DNA of 64,000 bases from an uncultured Acinetobacter sp. (GCA_947306495.1 CAMZGT010000002.1:1-64000); one strand, 5' to 3'; counted from the stretch's first letter, positions 26,538 through 37,415 are shown. Notes: generated from the letters alone by a model not told the origin. Made by a program: numbers and translations.

Positions 26538-27626
26538 ATGAAAAGGCTGATAGTATTGACCATGTTGCTATTATTCGGGTTTATGCCAGTGGAAGCGGCA
26601 GCAGTAAGAATTATGGATATTGCTCATATTCAGGGCGTCAGAGAAAACCAATTGGTAGGATATGGTGTAGTGGTTGGTTTGCCTGGAACCGGTGATAACT
26701 CCAGATCAACCCAGATTACTAACAAAATGATGTTAAGAAACCTTGGTACGGTAATTGAACAGGAAAACTACATCCAAAAAGGTGCTTCAGCGGCTGTTAT
26801 CGTAACTGCAACGGTCCCTGCTTTTGCCAAGAACGGAGATAAAATTGATGTAACAGTTTCTGCAATGGCAGATTGTAAAAGCTTGGAAGGCGGTGTGCTT
26901 GTACAAACTATCTTAAAAGCACCAAATGGGGAAGCTGTTGCTGTTGCTCAGGGTCCTATAAGTGTTGGTGGTATCAATAAAATTGCCGGAGCGTCTTCTG
27001 CCCGTACAGCAATTACGACAACAGGAAGAATTCCAGGGGGCGGAATTGTAGAAAGAGATATTTATACAGAAATAGGCGATGAATCGTCAATAACTCTTTC
27101 TTTGGATCATTCTGACTATACCTTAGTATCAAGGATAGCAAAATCTATTTCTCAGATAGCACCGGCAAGAGCGATAGACGGTAATTCGGTGAGAGTTCAA
27201 ATCCCTGCAAAATTTCAAAATGACAGAGTAACATTTTTGTCAATATTAGAAAACTTAGAAGTTATGCCTACTGCAGAAAAAGCAAAGGTAATTGTTAACG
27301 AGAGAACCGGAACAGTAGTTATAGGAGCTGACGTCAAACTTCTTCCTGCTGCTGTAGCACATGGAAATATTACAGTTACTGTTTCAGCTCATAATGAAGT
27401 TTCTCAGCCGAACGGATTTTCTAACGGAGCAACTGTAGGTTTTGAAAATGCTGATATAGAAATTAACAAAACACCGGGCAGTTTAATAAACATGCCGGCA
27501 AACAGCAATCTAAATGATTTAGTAAGAGCGTTGAATTCTATCGGTGTAGCTCCTATAGATTTAATATCAATATTACAGGCGCTTAAAAAATCAGGTAGTT
27601 TGCAAGCGGAGTTAGTGATTATTTAA
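26538..27626 (+). CDS. flgI: Flagellar P-ring protein FlgI
   Basis: Signal peptide; VRIMDIAHIQGVRENQLVGYGVVVGLPGTGDNSRST; INERTGTVVIGADV-type motif. Confidence 0.95.
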   Translation: MKRLIVLTMLLLFGFMPVEAAAVRIMDIAHIQGVRENQLVGYGVVVGLPGTGDNSRSTQITNKMMLRNLGTVIEQENYIQKGASAAVIVTATVPAFAKNGDKIDVTVSAMADCKSLEGGVLVQTILKAPNGEAVAVAQGPISVGGINKIAGASSARTAITTTGRIPGGGIVERDIYTEIGDESSITLSLDHSDYTLVSRIAKSISQIAPARAIDGNSVRVQIPAKFQNDRVTFLSILENLEVMPTAEKAKVIVNERTGTVVIGADVKLLPAAVAHGNITVTVSAHNEVSQPNGFSNGATVGFENADIEINKTPGSLINMPANSNLNDLVRALNSIGVAPIDLISILQALKKSGSLQAELVII

Positions 27627-27641
27627 TTTGATGAGGGAAAT

Positions 27642-28013
27642 ATGGAAATCGGAAAAACATCAGACATAACAACACCTACATTAGATTTGATTAAGCATGG
27701 TCTAAACCATGCACAAACAGTTAATTCTGATCAGGTTCTTTACAATAGAATAAAAGAATCAGGAGATTCTAAAGAACAGTTGAAAAAAGCAGCAACAGAA
27801 TTTGAATCTATTTTTATTACAAAAATGTTATCTGAGATGGATAAAACTACTATGAAGGATGAAAATGGTTTATTTGGGAAGGAGTCCCAATACGAAGATA
27901 CATTCAAGTCAATTGTATTCCAACAAATGGGCAGAGATTTGGCAAATAATCCAAGAACAAGCTTCGGATTTGCTGATTCTATATACAGGCAGATGGAAAA
28001 ATATGTACGTTAA
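27642..28013 (+). CDS. flgJ: Rod-binding protein (FlgJ N-domain-like)
   Basis: LKKAATEFESIFITKMLSEMDKTTMKDENGLFGKESQYEDTFKSIVFQQMGRDLANN; no muramidase domain. Confidence 0.85.
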   Translation: MEIGKTSDITTPTLDLIKHGLNHAQTVNSDQVLYNRIKESGDSKEQLKKAATEFESIFITKMLSEMDKTTMKDENGLFGKESQYEDTFKSIVFQQMGRDLANNPRTSFGFADSIYRQMEKYVR

Positions 28014-28025
28014 AAGGAATAAATA

Positions 28026-28310
28026 ATGAGAGTTGAACAAAACAATTCGGGTGTAAATCAAGTACAACAATTTAGTGCAATTAATGTTTTTAAAAACAAC
28101 AAAAATATTACTAAACCGACTCAAGAAGAGGAAACGGTTGAAGCACATAGTGGTGTTAAAACCGGTTCAACACCAGGTCTGTTAGAGAGAATTGATGTAA
28201 ATGAAGTTAAAGAATGTGCAAAATATGCAGGAGAGTTTAATATAACAGATGAAGATATAAAATATGGTCTTTTGTATGGCAGAAGTGTTATAGCGGAATG
28301 GCTTTGCTGA
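28026..28310 (+). CDS. Hypothetical protein in flagellar operon
   Basis: 94 aa between flgJ and flgH; no confident family. Confidence 0.6.
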   Translation: MRVEQNNSGVNQVQQFSAINVFKNNKNITKPTQEEETVEAHSGVKTGSTPGLLERIDVNEVKECAKYAGEFNITDEDIKYGLLYGRSVIAEWLC

Positions 28311-28365
28311 AGAAATCAATAAGTCCTAACAATAACAGAAACTTTAGGAATAAGAGGTAACAGAT

Positions 28366-29034
28366 ATGAGAATACAAAACAAATTAACGAATATTATAAA
28401 GGATAAGTTTATAACTCACTTATTGCCTTATTACCTTATTGCCATGTTGGTTTTCATGATACCGACTGTATCCGTTAAGGCAGAATCTCTGTTCACACTT
28501 GGAGCAGCACAAAATTATCAAGGCGTTCCGCGTTCTTTGTTTGGAGGTGTTCAGGCACACCAAATAGGAGATTTGATATCCATAAGAATGACAGAAAGTG
28601 TTCAATTAAGTGATAATTTAACATATTCATCAGGTAAATCTTCCGAAACGACAGATTCTTTTACATCTTTTTTGAAAGATTGGTTTCACTTGTCTAAGTT
28701 AAAGAGTGCTGGCGGATATGGAGGAAGTAATACTGTTTCAAATTCTGCTAACGGTCAAAGAGCTTTAACAATAGGCGATAGGATTGCTTGTCAGGTAGTG
28801 CAGCAATTGCCAAACGGAAATCTTGGTATTCAAGGCAAAAAAACACTTGTTAACGGAAATGAAAGAGTTGATTTTATTGTGACAGGTATTGTAGACCCAA
28901 GATGGCTTAACGTAGAAGGAGAAATTTTCTCATACAATGTGTCTAACTTGCAATTCGCTCTTTCAGGCAGAGGCTCTGTATCGAGAAGTCAAAATGAAGG
29001 TATATTTAACAGATTTATCAGGTACTTATTCTAG
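28366..29034 (+). CDS. flgH: Flagellar L-ring protein FlgH
   Basis: SLFGGVQAHQIGDLISIRMTE, NLGIQGKKTLVNGNERVDFIVTGIVDPRWL. Confidence 0.9.
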   Translation: MRIQNKLTNIIKDKFITHLLPYYLIAMLVFMIPTVSVKAESLFTLGAAQNYQGVPRSLFGGVQAHQIGDLISIRMTESVQLSDNLTYSSGKSSETTDSFTSFLKDWFHLSKLKSAGGYGGSNTVSNSANGQRALTIGDRIACQVVQQLPNGNLGIQGKKTLVNGNERVDFIVTGIVDPRWLNVEGEIFSYNVSNLQFALSGRGSVSRSQNEGIFNRFIRYLF

Positions 29035-29079
29035 TAAATTATGTTGATTAATTTAAAATTATAGTTAAAGGAAATAAAT

Positions 29080-29577
29080 ATGGAAAACGAAAATTTTCAA
29101 AAATTAATACAAATACTTGATAAAGAAATTCGAGCATATACAAATTTGATGGAATTATTTTCGGAAAAAAGAGAAATTCTCAAAAAAGCAAAGCCGGATG
29201 ACTTGGGTGTTTTAGATAACAAAATTATTGCACTGAATAATGTTATTACAAAACTCAATAAATCCCGTCAGGAATTGGCAGTAGAAATGCTTGGTAAAGA
29301 TGCAAATATGTCTGAATTTATTGAATTCGCAGAACAAAATGCATTAGATTTTGTTGAACCTCTGAAGGATAGAAAAGTTAAGATTTGTAACATTATTCCT
29401 CAAATTATGTTATTAAATCAACAAAATGTGGAATTATTAAAACATGGCATAATAATATCTAACAAGATGTTGGAAACAATTATTGATGCTTTCGCTCCGC
29501 AAGGAAGCTATTACAACGGAGCAGGAAAAACAGATACACATGACATGGACATGTGGACAGTAAACGAAGAAGTCTAA
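29080..29577 (+). CDS. flgN: FlgN-like export chaperone
   Basis: Coiled-coil 165 aa directly upstream of flgK. Confidence 0.65.
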   Translation: MENENFQKLIQILDKEIRAYTNLMELFSEKREILKKAKPDDLGVLDNKIIALNNVITKLNKSRQELAVEMLGKDANMSEFIEFAEQNALDFVEPLKDRKVKICNIIPQIMLLNQQNVELLKHGIIISNKMLETIIDAFAPQGSYYNGAGKTDTHDMDMWTVNEEV

Positions 29578-29591
29578 ATGAGGTAGTGAAA

Positions 29592-31172
29592 ATGAATTTA
29601 TTGTCATCATTAAATATCAGTGCAGGAGCATTATCAGTAAATGAAAAAGCTATTAGCGTTGTTTCACATAACGTATCAAATATGAATACAGAAGGGTATC
29701 ACAAACAACGAGTTAATCTTGCTGCAAGAAATATTGCAGGACAAATTGGTGACAATCCGGATAATCAGGTTCGTGCTAACGGTGGTGTAAAAATTCAAAA
29801 CGTTATGAGATATAACGATGATTACCTTAACAATTACTACAGAGAACAATTGTCACTTAAGAACATGTATGAGCAGCAATTAGGTGATTTAGATGAACTT
29901 GCTAACATATTTGATGATATGGAAGGTGAAGGAATTGACGGTGCTTTAGGGAAATTTTATGAAGCTCTTAATAATCTTAATCAATATCCTGCAAGTTCTA
30001 CCGCTCGTACTAATTTTATCGAAACAGCAAAGACGTTGTGTTCTGTTTTGAATTCCAAAAGTGCACAATTAAATAAGCTAACAGGAGAATCTCTTGGAGA
30101 CGGTTCAACGATGGAATCTCTGCAAAATTCAAGAATATATTCTCAATATAAGGGATTGAATAGTGCTCTTGATGATTTAGCTGCAGTTAACAAAGCCTTG
30201 CAAACAACTCAGACCGGTACATTAACTGCGAATAACCTTCTTGACAGAAGAGATTTAATATTGCATGACATAGCTCAATATACCGATATAAATATTGATG
30301 AAAAACAGAACGGTTCAGTAGATTTATATATTGGTGATATTCCGATGGTTAAAGGTTCATCCGTTTTGGGTCACTTAGAATTAACTCCGGGAGAAATATA
30401 TAAGCAAACCCACAGCGATTGGGATGATGAAACTGTTGTCATAAGTATTGTTAATAAAACAGATACAGGAATTCAGGAAATTGTTTCTAAGGCAAATTCA
30501 AGTTTTACCGGCGGTTCAATAGGCGGACTTTTGGCATCAGGTATGGATAAAGATGATGGTGAAACTACTGCAGCATCCGTACAAAACAGCCTCAACAAGC
30601 TTGCAGAAGAAGTTGCTAATATATTTAATGATTTGAACGTCAATTCAAAAGCTTTCTGTATTGATCCTACAAATACTAATCATCTTAAGGCAACAAATGC
30701 TAACAATAAAATATTTGTCGGAGGTAAAGACGGAACAGAAACTGTTACTGCAGCAAATATTCGACTTGCAGACGGACTATTAACCGATAGTGGTATTTGG
30801 AATATTTCTTGTGCATATTTTGATAACATGGAAGATTTTGATATCAATGCCGTAGGGAACTCAAATAACGTTCAAAAAATGCTTGAAACTCGCAGTCAAG
30901 GACAACAAGCGTTGGATGGTATGTCAATAGAAGATTATTATTCCGCTCTTCTTGGAAGAATTGCTTCGGCTGGTGACAGCTCAAAAACTTTATATGAAAC
31001 TCAGTGTGATGTTGTAGATTCATTGGAAAATCAACTTGATTCAGCGTATGGAGTTGATTTGAATGAAGAATTGGTAGACTTGGTGAAATATCAAACAGCG
31101 TACGCAGCCGCAGCGCAAGTATTTAATGTTGTTAATAACTGTCTTGATACTTTAATGAGTTTAGGAAGGTAG
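29592..31172 (+). CDS. flgK: Flagellar hook-associated protein FlgK
   Basis: MNLLSSLNISAGALSVNEKAISVVSHNVSNMNTEGYHKQRV...; C-terminal NEELVDLVKYQTAYAAAAQVFNVVNNCLDTLMSL. Confidence 0.93.
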   Translation: MNLLSSLNISAGALSVNEKAISVVSHNVSNMNTEGYHKQRVNLAARNIAGQIGDNPDNQVRANGGVKIQNVMRYNDDYLNNYYREQLSLKNMYEQQLGDLDELANIFDDMEGEGIDGALGKFYEALNNLNQYPASSTARTNFIETAKTLCSVLNSKSAQLNKLTGESLGDGSTMESLQNSRIYSQYKGLNSALDDLAAVNKALQTTQTGTLTANNLLDRRDLILHDIAQYTDINIDEKQNGSVDLYIGDIPMVKGSSVLGHLELTPGEIYKQTHSDWDDETVVISIVNKTDTGIQEIVSKANSSFTGGSIGGLLASGMDKDDGETTAASVQNSLNKLAEEVANIFNDLNVNSKAFCIDPTNTNHLKATNANNKIFVGGKDGTETVTAANIRLADGLLTDSGIWNISCAYFDNMEDFDINAVGNSNNVQKMLETRSQGQQALDGMSIEDYYSALLGRIASAGDSSKTLYETQCDVVDSLENQLDSAYGVDLNEELVDLVKYQTAYAAAAQVFNVVNNCLDTLMSLGR

Positions 31173-31178
31173 GCAACT

Positions 31179-32462
31179 ATGTATAGTAACAGAATTTCAA
31201 CAGGAGCAAGATATAACTTAATAGCATCTGATATTAAACAAGCAGAGGCAAACTACAATAGGATTACAGCACAACTTGCATCAGGTAAAAAAGTTACGAG
31301 TATTACTGATGATCCTATTGCAGCAGTTAATATAATTAATACAAATCGTCAACTTGGTCAAATGGAAACTTTCAATAAAAACGTTTCAATGGGGATGAAA
31401 GAAATTGAAGAAATGGATGATTTGCTTGATTTGGCCGGCGGTTACCTTTCTACTGCCTGGGATAAAGCTGTTCAAGCTAATAACCAAATTTACGACGAAA
31501 CATCTTTAAAAGCATTAAAAACAGAAATTGATGAAATTACTAAAACAATGGTTGACCTGGCGAATACAGAATTTAATGATAGTTTTGTCTTTGGCGGAGC
31601 GAATTCAAAATTAGTACCTTTTACAATCGAAGAAAACGGTGATATAGTATACCACGGTACACCATCTTCAAATCCTGAATATGCAAAAAAAACAGAAGTG
31701 GCTGACGGAGTATTTGAAACCATAAATACAACCGGTGATAAAGTATTTGGTTGTTACAGAGCTGCAGTTGAGGAGGGAAATGGTGTGTACACAGCTCCTG
31801 ACGGCAGAAGAGTAATTGAAGACAATGGTATATACAAGTATGAAAACGGTAATTTATATAATACGGGTCGTGATTTGAATAATACTCTAACTCCGGTTAA
31901 AGATAAAGATGATAACATTACTCACTATTTATCGCCAGATGGTAAAAAAGTTATTAAAACCGATGAAACAGATACCGATGGAAATCCTTTGTATAAATAT
32001 GCAGACGGTGGTTACTACGGCGACGGAAAAGATAATTATGGCTTAGGTGGGGCAGAAACAGGGAAAAGTTCGGGTGCCGCAGAAGTTTGTACAGGTGTAA
32101 TGGGTGCATTAAAAAAACTCAGCAATTCCATACAAAAGGTTATTGACGGTCAGATGGCAAAGGATGACGTAAAAATTGCTGAAGGTTATGATGAGATGAA
32201 CTCAACTTTAGACATGTTTAAAAATTCTTTAACCCAAATGAATACTGAGCAAACTAAATTTGGCGGAGTTTATAATCGTTTGCAAATGACAGAATCAACA
32301 ATAGAGTCAAATAACAAAAACTTGAGCTCATATTTATCAGATTTACAAGAAGTAGATATAGCAAAAGCTGCTTCAGATTGGTACAATGCACAATATGCAT
32401 ATCAAGCAAGCTTGAAGGTAGCTTCTTCATCAATGGGTATGAGTTTGCTCAATTATCTATAA
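31179..32462 (+). CDS. flgL: Flagellar hook-associated protein FlgL with central insertion
   Basis: ISTGARYNLIASDIKQAEANYNRITAQLASGKKVTSITDDPIAAVNI; flagellin-like C-terminus; repeated PDG.(R/K)VI segments in middle. Confidence 0.9.
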   Translation: MYSNRISTGARYNLIASDIKQAEANYNRITAQLASGKKVTSITDDPIAAVNIINTNRQLGQMETFNKNVSMGMKEIEEMDDLLDLAGGYLSTAWDKAVQANNQIYDETSLKALKTEIDEITKTMVDLANTEFNDSFVFGGANSKLVPFTIEENGDIVYHGTPSSNPEYAKKTEVADGVFETINTTGDKVFGCYRAAVEEGNGVYTAPDGRRVIEDNGIYKYENGNLYNTGRDLNNTLTPVKDKDDNITHYLSPDGKKVIKTDETDTDGNPLYKYADGGYYGDGKDNYGLGGAETGKSSGAAEVCTGVMGALKKLSNSIQKVIDGQMAKDDVKIAEGYDEMNSTLDMFKNSLTQMNTEQTKFGGVYNRLQMTESTIESNNKNLSSYLSDLQEVDIAKAASDWYNAQYAYQASLKVASSSMGMSLLNYL

Positions 32463-32498
32463 AAAGTAGTCTACAAAAATTAATATACTTACCATTTC

Positions 32499-32523
32499 AA
32501 GGACATTTTATGTCCTTTTTTAT
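32499..32523 (+). terminator. Predicted terminator after flgL
   Basis: AAGGACA-TTTTA-TGTCCTTTTTTATT. Confidence 0.75.
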
Positions 32524-32945
32524 TATCTTCTGTTATTAAGGTATTCGCGTATGATGTTGGGGTTTTCTATGCAATAATTACTAAATTTTTGCATTTCATC
32601 AAGAATATTTTTTGAGATAATATGCTCTATTTTACAAGCATTTTCACTTGCTTCATCGGGACTTATATTCAGAACTGTTTGAAAAAAAGTTTTTAAAATT
32701 TTGTGTGTATCATATACTTTTTTGCCTTCGAGCGTTCCTTTAGGAGTTAACGTAACTGTTCCATAACTTTCATAATTTATAAGTCCCTTTGATACAAGCT
32801 TAGACAAGGCTTCAGAAACCGATGCTCGGGAGATATTGAGCATTTTAGCAAGTTCCGCACCTTTTACAGCTTTATTTTCAATTTTGGCAATATAAATTGC
32901 TTCTAAGTAATCTTCAAGCCCTGCCGTTATATTTGTATTTCCCAT
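32523..32945 (-). CDS. DtxR/MntR-family metal-dependent regulator
   Basis: LEDYLEAIYIAKIENKAVKGAELAKMLNISRASVSEALSKLVSKGLINYE. Confidence 0.85.
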   Translation of the reverse strand: MGNTNITAGLEDYLEAIYIAKIENKAVKGAELAKMLNISRASVSEALSKLVSKGLINYESYGTVTLTPKGTLEGKKVYDTHKILKTFFQTVLNISPDEASENACKIEHIISKNILDEMQKFSNYCIENPNIIREYLNNRR

Positions 32946-32968
32946 ATTTTTGATTTTCTATATTTAAA

Positions 32969-32990
32969 ATTGTAAGGCATGCCTAACAAT
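32969..32990. promoter_or_regulatory. Candidate DtxR-type operator
   Basis: ATTGTAAGGCATGCCTAACAAT, palindromic at 20 of 22 positions, just upstream of the regulator. Confidence 0.65.
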
Positions 32991-33025
32991 TTGTCAAGAA
33001 AAATATTTTTATTGTTAACGAATGT

Positions 33026-34102
33026 TTATGCCTCGGTAATAACTCCTCCGCCAAGCAAGGTGTCGCCATCATACAGTACAACTGATTGCCCGATTGCAAT
33101 GGATTTTTGCATATCATCAAATTTTACAAGTAGTTTGCCGTTATCAATTGTTGCATTAACTTCAGTCGGTTGTTGAGTTGAACGAATTTTTGCTTGTGCA
33201 GTAAAGCTTTTTTGCGTAGGTTCGATAATCCAACTTAAATCTGTCGCGATTAAGGAATTCTTCATAGTCTTCTCTTTCGGCCCGATAACAACTTCGTTAG
33301 AATCTTTTCTAAGTTCAATTACATACAGGGGCTCTGTAGAAGAAACTCCCACCCCTTTTCTTTGTCCTATAGTAAAGTTCCAAATACCTTTATGTCTACC
33401 CAATATTTTACCGTTTATATCAACAATATTGCCATCTTTTTCTTCAACTCCAAGAAGTTCGTTATAATCACCCGCGTAAAAGTCTTGACTGTCAGGTTTT
33501 TCCGCAGCGAGAAGATTATGTTCTTTAGCAATGGCACGTATTTCTTCTTTGGAATATCCGCCAAGAGGCATTAATATCTTTGAGAGTTGTTCCTGCTTAA
33601 GTCTATATAAAAAGTAAGATTGATCTTTTTTAGGGTCAATGCCTCTTTTAAGAATGTATTTGTCTTTTTCTTCAAAAATTCTGGCATAATGACCTGTTGC
33701 GAATTTGTCGAATTCTATCCCGTTTTTCTTAGCTAAATTAGGAAGTACGTTAAATTTTATAAGTGAATTACACCAAACACAAGGATTTGGTGTGTGTCCG
33801 TCAAGATATTCTTTACGGAAATTATTTAAGACAATTTCTTCGTATTGTTGAGCACAGTCGAAAACGTGGAAAGGAATTCCGATTTGTTTACAGACTAAGC
33901 GTGCACTTTCAATATCTTCTTTTTCGTCAGGGCCTAAACAAGCACCATGTTTTTGTGGAAGTTTATTTTTTAATTGTTCTTTTACTCCTCTGTCTCCCCA
34001 AATAGCCATTGTTGCGCCTATAACTTCATGGCCCTGTTCTTTTAGAAGCATAGCCGTAACAGAAGAATCTACACCGCCTGACATTCCGACTAAAATTTTC
34101 AT
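33026..34102 (-). CDS. mnmA: tRNA-specific 2-thiouridylase MnmA
   Basis: MKILVGMSGGVDSSVTAMLLKEQGHEVIGATM, HTPNPCVWCNSLIKF, ATGHYARI. Confidence 0.95.
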   Translation of the reverse strand: MKILVGMSGGVDSSVTAMLLKEQGHEVIGATMAIWGDRGVKEQLKNKLPQKHGACLGPDEKEDIESARLVCKQIGIPFHVFDCAQQYEEIVLNNFRKEYLDGHTPNPCVWCNSLIKFNVLPNLAKKNGIEFDKFATGHYARIFEEKDKYILKRGIDPKKDQSYFLYRLKQEQLSKILMPLGGYSKEEIRAIAKEHNLLAAEKPDSQDFYAGDYNELLGVEEKDGNIVDINGKILGRHKGIWNFTIGQRKGVGVSSTEPLYVIELRKDSNEVVIGPKEKTMKNSLIATDLSWIIEPTQKSFTAQAKIRSTQQPTEVNATIDNGKLLVKFDDMQKSIAIGQSVVLYDGDTLLGGGVITEA

Positions 34103-34133
34103 TACACATTTCCTTTATTATTTAGTTTTATTT

Positions 34134-35057
34134 TTACTTTTTAGAATTTACACATGTGATTTCAAACATTTTGTTAATACATGCCATTGCTTTTTCTTGA
34201 GTATTTTTATCCAAAATAATTTCGTGTTCTTCTCTCATTAGTGAATTGTAGATATCGTCTAAATTGTTCCACTTCATATTCTGACATACAAGAGTATCTT
34301 TAAGCAGATGGAAAGATTTTTTAGGATAATCACGTACAAGCCTGTCAAAAACGCCTTTCTCCGTAGCGATAGTATATTGTTTAAAATCAGTATTTTTAAC
34401 ATAATCCATAATATCTTTTGTGCTTCCGACAAAATCAGCAAGTTCAGAAACTTTATGATGACATTCAGGATGTGCAAGTATTTTGGAATTTGGAAATTCT
34501 ATACGGGATTTTTCGATATCTTCCGGAATCAATCTTAGGTGTGTCGGGCAAAAACCGTTGTATGTTATAACATTTACGTTTTCAAGTTGTTTTTCTACCC
34601 ATTTGCCCAGGTATGTATCAGGAAGGAACAATACTTCTTTTGCTCCAAGGTTTTTAACTACATTCACTGCATTGGAACTTGTACAGCAAACGTCACATTC
34701 TGCCTTAATTGCAGCCGTAGAATTTACGTAACAAACGGCTGGTATGTTAGGATGAAGTGATTTGAATTCTTTCAATGATTTTACGTCAATCATATCAGCC
34801 ATAAAGCATCCCGATTCCAAGCGAGGTAAAAGAACCTTTTTGTTTGGTGAAAGCAGTTTTGCAGTTTCCGCCATAAAGGAAACCCCTGCAAAAACTATGA
34901 TATCAGCATTTGTTTCTTTGGCTTTTTGACTTAAATATAAGGAATCACCTACAAAATCTGCAACTTCATCAACTTCAATATTTTGGTAGCAATGAGCTAA
35001 AATAACAGCATTTTTTTCTTTTTTAAGAGTGTTAATTTTTTCAACTAGTGCGTTCAT
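34134..35057 (-). CDS. nadA: Quinolinate synthase NadA
   Basis: AHCYQNIEVDEVADFVGDSLYLSQKAKET, FAGVSFMAETAKLLSPNKKVLLP, CHHKV. Confidence 0.95.
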   Translation of the reverse strand: MNALVEKINTLKKEKNAVILAHCYQNIEVDEVADFVGDSLYLSQKAKETNADIIVFAGVSFMAETAKLLSPNKKVLLPRLESGCFMADMIDVKSLKEFKSLHPNIPAVCYVNSTAAIKAECDVCCTSSNAVNVVKNLGAKEVLFLPDTYLGKWVEKQLENVNVITYNGFCPTHLRLIPEDIEKSRIEFPNSKILAHPECHHKVSELADFVGSTKDIMDYVKNTDFKQYTIATEKGVFDRLVRDYPKKSFHLLKDTLVCQNMKWNNLDDIYNSLMREEHEIILDKNTQEKAMACINKMFEITCVNSKK

Positions 35058-35314
35058 TTTTTGTGAAACTATCCTTAAAGTTGTCCTTTTTATATCAATA
35101 TAATTAAGCCACAGATATATTTTAAAGTCAAAGATTAAGTTTTTCTAAAATATTCCGTTAGAATAAAGATTGTTTAACGAAACGTTTATATTGTTGCATT
35201 TTTGGCACACTTGCCTAGAAAACATGTTCATGCGACAATTATTAGGACTGGTTATCAGTATAAATAGTAGTAGGGCAGATATTCTGCCAAAGTAATATAG
35301 AAGGAAAAAAGAAA

Positions 35315-37402
35315 ATGGCTAGAAAAACTCCATTAGAAAAAATCAGAAATATTGGTATTGCCGCTCACATCGACGCAGGTAAAACCACTACAACTGAACG
35401 TATTTTGTTCTATACAGGTAAAACTCACAAACTTGGTGAAGTACATGATGGTGCTGCTGTTACCGATTTTATGGAACAAGAAAGAGAAAGAGGTATCACA
35501 ATCCAATCTGCTGCTGTTACGGCTGAATGGAAAGGTCACCAAATTAACATTATCGACACACCGGGCCACGTTGACTTTACAATTGAAGTAGAGCGTTCAC
35601 TTCGTGTATTAGACGGTGTTGTTGCTGTATTCTGTGCAGTTGGTGGTGTTCAATCACAGTCAGAAACAGTTTGGAGACAAGCTAACAGATATGAAGTACC
35701 TCGTATGGTATTTGTTAACAAAATGGACAGAACAGGTGCAGATTTTTATCGTGTAGTTGAACAAATCAAAACACGTTTGGGCGGTAATGCTGTTCCTATA
35801 CAATTACCAATCGGTGCAGAAGATAAATTTACAGGCTTGGTAGACTTAATGACTATGAAAGCCGAAATTTATACTAACGACTTAGGTACAGATATTAGAG
35901 AAGAAGATATTCCTGCTGAATTGCAAGAAAAAGCCAAAGAATATCACGATGCTATGGTTGAAGCTATTGCAGGAGAAGATGATGATTTGATGGAAAAATT
36001 CTTTGAAGATCCTGATTCAATAACAGTTGATGAATTAAGAGCAGGTTTGAGAAAAGCTGTTTGTAACAACAAAATAGTTCCTGTATGCTGCGGTACAGCA
36101 TTTAAGAACAAAGGTGTTCAATTACTTTTAAACAACGTTGTTTACTATATGCCATCACCGGTTGATGTTAAAGCTATTGAAGGTGAATTGGAAGACGGAA
36201 CAAAAACAGAAAGACACTCTTCTGATTCTGAACCGTTCTCAGCATTAGCTTTTAAAGTTATGACAGACCCGTTTGTAGGTCGTTTAACATTTATGAGAAT
36301 ATATTCAGGTATTATTACTTCAGGTTCTTATGTATTAAACGCATCAAACGGTAAGAAAGAACGTATTTCAAGATTGGTTCGTATGTATGCTGACCAAAGA
36401 TTAGAAGAAAACGAAGTATACGCAGGTGATATTTGTGCAGCAGTAGGTTTAAAAGATACAACAACAGGTGATACACTATGTGACGAAAAAGCACCTATTA
36501 TCTTGGAAAAAATTAATTTCCCTGAACCTGTTATTTCTGTTGCAATTGAACCAAAGACAAAAGCAGACCAAGATAAAATGGGTATTGCTCTTCAAAAACT
36601 TGCAGAAGAAGATCCGTCATTCAGAGTTAAATCTGACACGGAAACAGGTCAAACAATTATTTCAGGAATGGGTGAACTTCACTTGGATATTATCGTTGAC
36701 CGTATGCTTAGAGAATTCAAAGTAGAAGCTAATATTGGTAAACCTCAAGTTGCTTATCGTGAAACTATCAGAGGAACTGCTGATCAGGATTCTAAATTCA
36801 TCCGTCAATCAGGTGGTAAAGGTCAATATGGTCACTGTAAAATCAGAATTATGCCTGCTGAAGAAAATGCCGGTTTTGTATTTGAAAACAAAATCGTCGG
36901 TGGTGCTATTCCTAAGGAATATATAGAACCTGCAAGAAAAGGTATGGAAGAAGCTCTCGAAGGCGGTATTTTAGCAGGATATCCTATGATAGACGTTAAA
37001 GTTGAACTTTATGACGGTTCTTACCACGAAGTCGACTCTTCAGAAATGGCGTTCAAGATTGCCGGTTCTATGGCAATTAAGGATGGTTGTAAAAAAGCTC
37101 AGCCTTGTATTCTTGAACCTATGATGAAGGTAGAAATTGAAATTCCGGATGAATTTACAGGTACAATTATTGGTGATATTTCAAGACGTCGCGGACGTGT
37201 TGAAGGTCAAGAACCTCAAGGTAATACAGGTAACGTAATTGTTAGAGCAATTGTTCCTTTGGCTAACATGTTCGGTTATGCAACAGACTTGAGATCTAAT
37301 ACTCAAGGCCGCGGAACATTCTCTATGGAATTCCAAAAATACGAACAAGTTCCGGCTAACGTTGAAAAAGAAATCATCGAAAAAGCAGGAGCGAAAGCAT
37401 AA
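35315..37402 (+). CDS. fusA: Elongation factor G
   Basis: [45 protein letters not shown]. Confidence 0.98.
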   Translation: MARKTPLEKIRNIGIAAHIDAGKTTTTERILFYTGKTHKLGEVHDGAAVTDFMEQERERGITIQSAAVTAEWKGHQINIIDTPGHVDFTIEVERSLRVLDGVVAVFCAVGGVQSQSETVWRQANRYEVPRMVFVNKMDRTGADFYRVVEQIKTRLGGNAVPIQLPIGAEDKFTGLVDLMTMKAEIYTNDLGTDIREEDIPAELQEKAKEYHDAMVEAIAGEDDDLMEKFFEDPDSITVDELRAGLRKAVCNNKIVPVCCGTAFKNKGVQLLLNNVVYYMPSPVDVKAIEGELEDGTKTERHSSDSEPFSALAFKVMTDPFVGRLTFMRIYSGIITSGSYVLNASNGKKERISRLVRMYADQRLEENEVYAGDICAAVGLKDTTTGDTLCDEKAPIILEKINFPEPVISVAIEPKTKADQDKMGIALQKLAEEDPSFRVKSDTETGQTIISGMGELHLDIIVDRMLREFKVEANIGKPQVAYRETIRGTADQDSKFIRQSGGKGQYGHCKIRIMPAEENAGFVFENKIVGGAIPKEYIEPARKGMEEALEGGILAGYPMIDVKVELYDGSYHEVDSSEMAFKIAGSMAIKDGCKKAQPCILEPMMKVEIEIPDEFTGTIIGDISRRRGRVEGQEPQGNTGNVIVRAIVPLANMFGYATDLRSNTQGRGTFSMEFQKYEQVPANVEKEIIEKAGAKA

Positions 37403-37415
37403 GAAAATAAAACCG

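Noticed and set aside
35333-36926. Alternate-frame ORFs inside fusA (35333-35569, 35352-35591, 36468-36725, 36735-36926)
   Set aside because: Overlap a highly conserved EF-G frame; composition looks like frame shadows.
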